The position numbers and the translations under genes were made by a program. DNA of 7,023 bases. It comes from Zoogloeaceae bacterium (lineage in GTDB: Bacteria > Pseudomonadota > Gammaproteobacteria > Burkholderiales > Rhodocyclaceae). The notes below the pieces were generated by a model, which was given only the letters and a program-made list of their open reading frames with translations, searched no databases and was not told the DNA's origin. The stretch lies in contig SSSX01000869.1 of NCBI GenBank assembly GCA_015657735.1, forward strand, positions 1 to 7,023. Direction: 5' to 3'. Positions 1-5,454 of this stretch are shown here, piece after piece. Position 1 is the first letter of the stretch. Every line of letters begins with the position of its first letter.

Positions 1-2382
1 GATGCCCAGACTGCCCTGGGCGTTGAGCAGCACGCTGCCGTCCGGCCGGGTTCCGCCGGCCACGCTCACCGCCTCGCCGAACACCCGGGCGACGCCGTTC
101 TTCACGGTGAGCTGGTTCTCGGTGAAGCCGATCCGCCCGCCGGCGTCGGTGAACGGCGGCAGCGCCGGATCGACCTGCAACCGGTTGTGGGCGAACTGGT
201 ATTCGCCGCGGACCTTCGACTCGGCCAGCTTTTCCAGCGGCAGCACCAGCTGCAGATCGAGGCTGCCGCTGCCGTCGACGCGGAACGGGTCGGTGAAATG
301 GTTGATGCTGTCGGCGACCGGACTGTCGGCGATGAAGCGCAGGAAATCCTGGGTCGGGCCGGCAGCCGTGCCGTGGATCGTCAGCACCCGGTCGCGCTCG
401 AAATCCGGCAGCACCGCCGTCACGTCCTTCAGCTCGGCGCCGAAGATGCGGCCGCGCGGGGCCTTGATGGTCATGCCGGCGCCTTCGAAGATCAGCTCGC
501 CGGACACGCCCTCGATCTTCGGCCAGCCATGCGCGTAGTCGAGCTGCCCGTCGACGACCCGTGCGGTGACGCGAAAGCTGCCGTCCTTCGGATTGCGGAA
601 CGGGAACTTCGCCAGCTCGCCCTTCAGCACCAGCCGCGCATCCACCGCCCGGCCGCCGGTCAGGCTGCGCTGCAGCCAGTCGCGGGCGGTCTTGCCGACC
701 ACGCCCGGCATGTAACGCCACACCGCCCGGCTGTCGGCCTCCGACAGACGCGCCTGCAGGTCGATCTCGCCCGGCGTGTCGCGGCCGGCGCGGTAGCGCC
801 CGGAGGCCGTGCCGCGGGCGTCGCGGTTGGCGAAGCTGGCGCTGGCGAGAGCCACCTCGAGCAGTCCGCCGGGGTGGCTCCACGCCCCTTCGGCGGCCAG
901 TTCGGCGAGCGCCAGGCGCGACTCGGGGAATATCTGCGGCAGATCGAGCGAGGCATCGCGGCCGGTGAGCTGGAAACGCCCGCCCCGTTCGTTGCCTTCG
1001 ATACGCCCCGACAGGCCCGAAAAGCCCGGCCACGCCCCGACCGGCGCGATGCCCAGCCGCGCGAAGCGGGCATCCACCGTGTAGGCCACCAGTCGGCCGC
1101 CGTCGGCGCTCCACTTGACGTTGAGCGGCGCCACCTGGCCGGCCGGCGACAGGTCGGCCAGCCGCTCGCGGAAGGCCGGATCGAAGGGCAGCCGGCCGGC
1201 CAGGCGCGACAGCACGTCCAGATCGAGCCGGTTGGCGATGAATTCGCCGCGGGCCGGGTGGGTGCCGGTCTTGTCCTGCAGGCGCAGGAAGAAATCGGTG
1301 GGCGCGAGCTTCATGCCGTCGCCGCTCTGCAGGCTCAACTGGCGGCCGCTGGCCTCGACGATGCCGCCTTCGTCGCGGTACCGCAGACGCCCCGCGGCAC
1401 GGCTCAGCGGAATGTCGGCCAGATCGCGGGCGAGCCGCACGCGGGCATCGCGGACGGCGAAATCGGCGGTCACCCCGTTGATTCGCCCGTCGGCAAACTC
1501 GAGCCAGGCGCGCACCCCGCCGGCGCCATCGACGGCGAGCGGGTAGTCGACCCACTGCCGCCAGGCGCCCAGATCCGCGTAGTCGAGGCCGGCGTAGAAC
1601 TCGCCGCGCCAGTCCGCCAGCCGCGAAGGATCGCGCCCGCGCAGGTCGCCGCGCACGTCGAGGGTGGCGGCCAGCCGGGACGGCGGCTGGGCGCGCAGGC
1701 CGAAACGGTGATGGCTGCCGCTGTTCTCGAGCCGGAACTCGAGCTTGTCGAGGACCAGATCGTCGGCCTGGCGCAGCGCATCGCACCATTCGAGGCGCGC
1801 GTTGCGGATCACGATGCGGCGCTGGTCGAGCAGCCACTCGGCAAAGTCGCCGCGCCCGCCGTCGCTCTTCACCGGCAGGCCGGCGACGTAGATCTGCCCG
1901 TCGGCCTGGCGGCGGATCGCCAGATCGGGCGAATCGATCTCCAGCCGGTTGAGGCGCAGGCGCCACAGCAGCAGCGACACCCAGGCCGGCTCGGCCTCGA
2001 CGTGGTCGAGGCTCAGGGCCGGCTGGCCGGCGGCGTCGAGGATCGTCAGCCCGCCGATGCGCAGGCTCGGATGCAGCCCCTGCCAGTCGGCCGACAGGCT
2101 GCCGATGGTCACCGGCCGGCCGAGGGAACGCGACAGCAGCTGCGCCACCTCGCTGCGGTAGGCCGGCACCTGGGGCAGCACGCCGTGACGCAGGCCGAGG
2201 TAAGCCAGCCCGCCGGCGAAATACGCAACCAGCGCCACCACCCCGAGCCGGCGCAGCCATACGCGGGGCAGGTGCAGCAGAGCGGGCAGGGAGAATCGCC
2301 GTGTGCTCACGCGGATGGCGGCACGACGCCGCGGCAGCGGGGACGATCCGGCAGCCGGGCCGGCCCGGCCGGCGCGACGCAT
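1..2382 (-). CDS. yhdP: YhdP-family AsmA-like envelope protein, N-terminal part (C-terminus outside window)
   Basis: The reverse strand is open from 2382 to position 1 without a stop (794 codons); E. coli YhdP is about 1270 residues, so roughly the last third is missing. Visible: a basic N-terminus, one hydrophobic membrane segment at about residues 46-64 (LGVVALVAYFAGGLAYLGL), then an AsmA-like start with GRPVTIGSLSADW at about 88-100. Long alternating beta-rich sequence follows, with YhdP-type landmarks WRYMPG at 555-560, KTARDWL at 564-570 and FTDPFRVDGSG from 696. Known for the family: inner-membrane anchored, periplasm-spanning AsmA-like proteins that, with TamB and YdbH in E. coli, support phospholipid movement to the outer membrane and the permeability barrier. 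Start is uncertain: ATG at 2382 follows an in-frame TGA at 2391-2389; GTG at 2310 would still keep a basic N-terminus and the membrane segment. Neither has a clear Shine-Dalgarno. The gene is divergent from glnE. Confidence 0.9.
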   Translation of the reverse strand, partial: MRRAGRAGPAAGSSPLPRRRAAIRVSTRRFSLPALLHLPRVWLRRLGVVALVAYFAGGLAYLGLRHGVLPQVPAYRSEVAQLLSRSLGRPVTIGSLSADWQGLHPSLRIGGLTILDAAGQPALSLDHVEAEPAWVSLLLWRLRLNRLEIDSPDLAIRRQADGQIYVAGLPVKSDGGRGDFAEWLLDQRRIVIRNARLEWCDALRQADDLVLDKLEFRLENSGSHHRFGLRAQPPSRLAATLDVRGDLRGRDPSRLADWRGEFYAGLDYADLGAWRQWVDYPLAVDGAGGVRAWLEFADGRINGVTADFAVRDARVRLARDLADIPLSRAAGRLRYRDEGGIVEASGRQLSLQSGDGMKLAPTDFFLRLQDKTGTHPARGEFIANRLDLDVLSRLAGRLPFDPAFRERLADLSPAGQVAPLNVKWSADGGRLVAYTVDARFARLGIAPVGAWPGFSGLSGRIEGNERGGRFQLTGRDASLDLPQIFPESRLALAELAAEGAWSHPGGLLEVALASASFANRDARGTASGRYRAGRDTPGEIDLQARLSEADSRAVWRYMPGVVGKTARDWLQRSLTGGRAVDARLVLKGELAKFPFRNPKDGSFRVTARVVDGQLDYAHGWPKIEGVSGELIFEGAGMTIKAPRGRIFGAELKDVTAVLPDFERDRVLTIHGTAAGPTQDFLRFIADSPVADSINHFTDPFRVDGSGSLDLQLVLPLEKLAESKVRGEYQFAHNRLQVDPALPPFTDAGGRIGFTENQLTVKNGVARVFGEAVSVAGGTRPDGSVLLNAQGSLGI

Positions 2383-2394
2383 CCGGCATCAGGC

Positions 2395-2423
2395 TTGACG
2401 AAAATCAGTCCGGCAGACATAAC
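2395..2423 (+). promoter_or_regulatory. Candidate sigma-70 promoter for glnE
   Basis: TTGACG (2395-2400, five of six matches to the -35 consensus) and CATAAC (2418-2423, four of six matches to the -10 consensus) are separated by 17 bp. Transcription would start near 2430, leaving a leader of about 40 nt before the ATG at 2471. I see no sigma-54 type GG/GC element in this gap, so nothing here suggests direct NtrC-type control. Confidence 0.4.
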
Positions 2424-2448
2424 TCGGGGCGAACATAGACAATTGCCC

Positions 2449-2477
2449 ATTCTACCAAGCGGCTCCGACCATGTCCG
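2449..2477 (-). promoter_or_regulatory. Candidate sigma-70 promoter for yhdP
   Basis: Read on the minus strand, CGGACA (2477-2472, four of six matches to TTGACA) is followed after 17 bp by TAGAAT (2454-2449, five of six matches to TATAAT). Transcription would start near 2442, giving a leader of about 60 nt to the ATG at 2382 or about 130 nt to the GTG at 2310. The -35 hexamer lies inside the first codons of glnE. This is consensus matching by eye only. Confidence 0.3.
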
Positions 2478-5176
2478 AACAGCCCGACGATCAAGTCACC
2501 CCCCTGCCCCAGCCCATCGTGGCCGCCCTTGCCTGCTCGCGCTTTCTGCGCCGCCAGCTCGACAGCCGCGGCTGGCTCGCGCCGCGCCTCGCCGCCGGCA
2601 TCGACAAGCCCCTCGACGCTACCGCCCTGCGGGATTTCCTGCGCGCCGAAAACGTCGACGAAAACACCCTCAAGCCGGTGCTGCGCCGGCTGCGCGCGTG
2701 GGTCATCTGCCACGTGCTGGTGCGCGACCTGGCCGGTCTGGCGAGCCTCGCCGAAGTCACCGAGACGATGACCCTGCTCGCCGACATCGCCGTCGAAACC
2801 GCCCACGAGCTCCTGCGCGCCGGCCTCGTCGGCCGCCACGGCGTCCCGCTGTCGGCCGACGGTCGCGAGCAGGAATTCATCGTCATCGGCATGGGCAAGC
2901 TCGGCGGCCGCGAGCTCAACGTGTCGTCGGACATCGACCTGATCTACGTCTACCCCGAGGACGGCAGCACCGCCGGCCCGAAGATCATCGACAACTTCGA
3001 GTTCTTCACCAAGCTCGGCCGCAGCATTATCCAGGCCCTCAACGACCTCACCGGCGACGGCCAGGTCTTCCGCGTCGACATGCGCCTGCGCCCCAACGGC
3101 GACTCCGGCCCGCTGGTGGCGAGCTTCGACATGCTCGAAAACTACTTCATCACCCAGGGCCGCGAATGGGAGCGCTACGCGTGGATCAAGGCCCGCGTGA
3201 TGACCGGTATCCGCAGCGCCGAACTGGCCGCCATCGTCCGCCCCTTCATCTTCCGCAAGTACCTCGATTTCGGCGCCATCAACGCGATGCGCGACCTGCA
3301 CGCCCAGATCCGCCGCGAAGTGGCCCGCAAGGACATGGCCAACAACATCAAGCTCGGCCCCGGCGGTATCCGCGAGATCGAGTTCCTCGCCCAGGTCTTC
3401 CAGCTGATCCGCGGCGGCCGCGACACCCAGCTGCAGATCAAGCCGACGCTGAAGGTGCTCGGCAAGCTCGCCGAGCGCGGCATCATCGCCCGCGACGCCG
3501 AACGCGAACTGGCCGTCGCCTACGACTTCCTGCGCCGCCTCGAACACCGCCTGCAATACCTCGACGACGCCCAGACCCACAACCTGCCCGGCAGCCCCGA
3601 CGACCAGACGACCATCGCCCGGGCGATGGGCTTCGCCTCCTACGAAGCCCTGCTGACCGAGCTCGACGACCACCGCGAAGCCGTCGGCCGCCATTTCAAC
3701 GGCGTCTTCGGCGACCCCACCGAGGCCGGCCACGACCTCGACACGCTGTGGTCCACCGCCTGCGACGAAGCCCGCAGCAGCGAGGATTTCCGGCGCCTCG
3801 GCTACCCCGACCCGGCCGCCGCGGCGCGCCGCCTCGCCGCCGTGCGCAGCGGCAGCCGCTACCAGCAGATGCCGCCGGGCATCAAGATGCGCTTCGACCC
3901 GCTGATCCCGCGGGTCGTCGAAGCCGCCGCCGAAACCGCCGACCCCAACGCCACCTTCGAACGCCTGCTCGACATGCTCGACGCCATCAGCCGTCGCGGC
4001 GCCTACCTCGCGCTGCTCCAGCAATACCCGCAGACGCTGCACAAGGTGGCCGAACTGGTCGGCGCCTCGAGCTGGGCCGCCCAGTTCCTCAACCGCCACC
4101 CGATCCTCCTCGACGAAGCGCTCGACCCGCGCGTGCTCGAGGAAGAACTCGACCTGCCCGCCTTCCGCGCCGACCTCGCCCGCCAGCTCGACGAGATCGA
4201 ACCGGACATGGAACGCCAGATGGACCTGATGCGCGAACAGCACCACGCCCAGGTTTTCCGCCTGCTCACCAAGGACATCGCCGGCCGGCTCACCGTCGAA
4301 CGGCATGCCGACTTCCTGTCGGCGCTCGCCGACATCATGGTCGACCTGGCCGTCACCTGCAGCTGGCGCAAGATCAAGAACCGCCACCGCGACGACCCCA
4401 AGTTCGCCGTGCTCGCCTACGGCAAGCTGGGCGGCAAGGAGCTCGGCTACGCCTCCGACCTCGACATGGTCTTCATCCACGACGACCCCGCCCCCGAAGC
4501 CGCCGAGCTGTACACCCGCCTCGGCCAGCGCACCAACACCTGGCTGTCGGCCCAGACCCCCGCCGGCCAGCTCTTCGACACCGACCTGCGCCTGCGCCCC
4601 AACGGCGACTCGGGCCTGATGGTGGTGTCGGTGGACGCCTTCCGCCAGTACCAGCTCGAAAACGCCTGGGTATGGGAACACCAGGCCCTGACCCGCGCCC
4701 GCTTCTGCGCCGGCGACCGCGAGATCGGCCGCAAGTTCGAGGCCATCCGCGTCGAAGTGCTGCGCCAGCCGCGCGAGCTCGCCAAGCTGCGCGACGAAGT
4801 CCTGGCGATGCGCCAGCGCATGGCCGACGCGCACACCGGCAAGAGCGACCTCTTCGACCTCAAGCACGACCGCGGCGGCCTCATCGACGTCGAGTTCATC
4901 GTCCAGTACCTCGTCCTCGGCTACGCCCACGCCCACGCCAGCCTCACCGGCAACCTCGGCAACATCGCGCTGCTGAAAATGGCCGGCGAACTCGGCCTGA
5001 TCCCCGCCGCCGAGGCCGCCAGCGTGGCCGACAGCTACCGCGAATACCGCCGCCTGCAACACGGCCTGCGCCTCAACAACCAGCTCTCGCGGGTCGCCCC
5101 CGAACTGGTCGCCGAGCGCGCACGGGGCGTGCGGGCGCTGTGGAACCGGGTGCTCGGAGACACGCTGGTCGAGTAA
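2471..5176 (+). CDS. glnE: Bifunctional glutamine synthetase adenylyltransferase / adenylyl-removing enzyme
   Basis: A complete 901-residue protein, close to E. coli GlnE (about 946). It sets glutamine synthetase activity in the cytoplasm by adding AMP to, or removing it from, a tyrosine of GlnA, in response to PII and glutamine. Two nucleotidyltransferase halves are visible. The N-terminal half has GMGKLGGREL from residue 140, catalytic acids D154 and D156 in SSDIDL, RLRPNGDSG at 205-213 and GPGGIREIEF at 296-305. The C-terminal half has GKLGGKELGYASDLD from 651 with D663 and D665, RLRPNGDSG at 707-715, and DRGGLIDVEF at 800-809. By family knowledge the N-terminal half is the adenylyl-removing phosphorylase and the C-terminal half the adenylyltransferase; all key acids are present. 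The ATG at 2471 has no strong Shine-Dalgarno, but the N-terminal length fits the family. The gene is divergent from yhdP, and a stem-loop follows its TAA within 12 nt. Confidence 0.97.
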   Translation: MSEQPDDQVTPLPQPIVAALACSRFLRRQLDSRGWLAPRLAAGIDKPLDATALRDFLRAENVDENTLKPVLRRLRAWVICHVLVRDLAGLASLAEVTETMTLLADIAVETAHELLRAGLVGRHGVPLSADGREQEFIVIGMGKLGGRELNVSSDIDLIYVYPEDGSTAGPKIIDNFEFFTKLGRSIIQALNDLTGDGQVFRVDMRLRPNGDSGPLVASFDMLENYFITQGREWERYAWIKARVMTGIRSAELAAIVRPFIFRKYLDFGAINAMRDLHAQIRREVARKDMANNIKLGPGGIREIEFLAQVFQLIRGGRDTQLQIKPTLKVLGKLAERGIIARDAERELAVAYDFLRRLEHRLQYLDDAQTHNLPGSPDDQTTIARAMGFASYEALLTELDDHREAVGRHFNGVFGDPTEAGHDLDTLWSTACDEARSSEDFRRLGYPDPAAAARRLAAVRSGSRYQQMPPGIKMRFDPLIPRVVEAAAETADPNATFERLLDMLDAISRRGAYLALLQQYPQTLHKVAELVGASSWAAQFLNRHPILLDEALDPRVLEEELDLPAFRADLARQLDEIEPDMERQMDLMREQHHAQVFRLLTKDIAGRLTVERHADFLSALADIMVDLAVTCSWRKIKNRHRDDPKFAVLAYGKLGGKELGYASDLDMVFIHDDPAPEAAELYTRLGQRTNTWLSAQTPAGQLFDTDLRLRPNGDSGLMVVSVDAFRQYQLENAWVWEHQALTRARFCAGDREIGRKFEAIRVEVLRQPRELAKLRDEVLAMRQRMADAHTGKSDLFDLKHDRGGLIDVEFIVQYLVLGYAHAHASLTGNLGNIALLKMAGELGLIPAAEAASVADSYREYRRLQHGLRLNNQLSRVAPELVAERARGVRALWNRVLGDTLVE

Positions 5177-5187
5177 TACGGCGCCCT

Positions 5188-5218
5188 CGCCGCGGCCGGC
5201 GCACGACCGGCTGCGGCG
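5188..5218 (+). terminator. GC-rich stem-loop after glnE, possible terminator
   Basis: CGCCGCGGCCGG (5188-5199) pairs with CCGGCTGCGGCG (5207-5218): a 12-bp stem with one G-U pair and a 7-nt loop, beginning 12 nt after the glnE stop. No T-run follows on the plus strand, so it is not a classical intrinsic terminator. It may instead assist Rho-dependent ending or protect the 3' end of the mRNA. Confidence 0.45.
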
Positions 5219-5278
5219 ACGCCAGGCAACGAAAGCCGCGCCACAAAACACCGCGCACCCCGACGGATTCCCAAAAAG

Positions 5279-5308
5279 TCAACACAAATCCCACCAAACC
5301 CGTACAAT
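5279..5308 (+). promoter_or_regulatory. Candidate sigma-70 promoter for the RhlE-type helicase
   Basis: TCAACA (5279-5284, four of six matches) and TACAAT (5303-5308, five of six matches) are 18 bp apart. They sit in a locally A-rich, C-rich stretch that stands out from the GC-rich surroundings. Transcription would start near 5315, leaving a leader of about 140 nt. A second -10-like hexamer, CATAAT, lies at 5348-5353 but has no good -35 partner at 17 bp. Confidence 0.4.
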
Positions 5309-5317
5309 CCGCCGACC

Positions 5318-5339
5318 GTACGCCAGCCAATCAGCGTAC
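5318..5339. repeat. Inverted repeat just downstream of the helicase promoter
   Basis: GTACGC (5318-5323) and GCGTAC (5334-5339) are perfect inverted copies separated by 10 nt. The position, just downstream of the candidate transcription start, would suit an operator or a 5'-end hairpin in the transcript. At six bp per arm it could also be chance. Confidence 0.3.
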
Positions 5340-5410
5340 CGGCCTTCCATAATTCGTTTCGCCCGATCCACCGTGATCGCGAAAACTCGTTGCGCCCGCC
5401 CCGATTGGTG

Positions 5411-5443
5411 CCGCTCGCCTGAGCGGTCAGGCCGTCGCAGGAG
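5411..5443 (+). promoter_or_regulatory. Helicase leader: alternative hairpins next to the ribosome binding site
   Basis: The ribosome binding site AGGAG (5439-5443) lies 11 nt before the ATG at 5455. Just upstream are two perfect 6-bp, 4-nt-loop hairpins that share bases and cannot form together: CCGCTC/GAGCGG (5411-5416 with 5421-5426) and GCCTGA/TCAGGC (5417-5422 with 5427-5432). A third pairing, GCTC (5413-5416) plus CTG (5419-5421) with CAGGAGC (5438-5444) across a 2-nt bulge, would cover the ribosome binding site. The base pairing is seen directly; a regulatory role is inferred. Confidence 0.35.
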
Positions 5444-5454
5444 CACACAATCCA

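Noticed and set aside
2..538. A 178-codon plus-strand frame at the left edge
   Set aside because: It is antisense to the YhdP frame, which has recognisable family sequence here. The product is Ser/Pro/Arg-rich with no domain.
2383..2470. Sigma-54 / NtrC-type control site ahead of glnE
   Set aside because: I looked for a GG-N10-GC type -24/-12 element because glnE belongs to nitrogen control, and found none with acceptable spacing and sequence.
2405..5251. A 948-codon open frame antisense to glnE
   Set aside because: The repetitive Val/Ala/Gly/Glu-rich product is typical of the strand opposite a GC3-rich gene and has no domain. It is a mirror of glnE codon bias.
187..5352. A 1721-codon open frame on the plus strand spanning yhdP and glnE
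   Set aside because: It runs antisense to yhdP and then out of frame through glnE. Its product is Arg/Pro/Ala/Gln-rich with no recognisable domain. Stop codons are rare in this frame because of the high GC content, while both real frames carry clear family motifs.
5411..5432. H-type pseudoknot in the helicase leader
   Set aside because: The loop GCCT could pair with AGGC at 5429-5432 while the first hairpin stays formed, but only 2 nt would be left to span a 6-bp stem. That geometry is unlikely, so mutually exclusive hairpins are the better reading.
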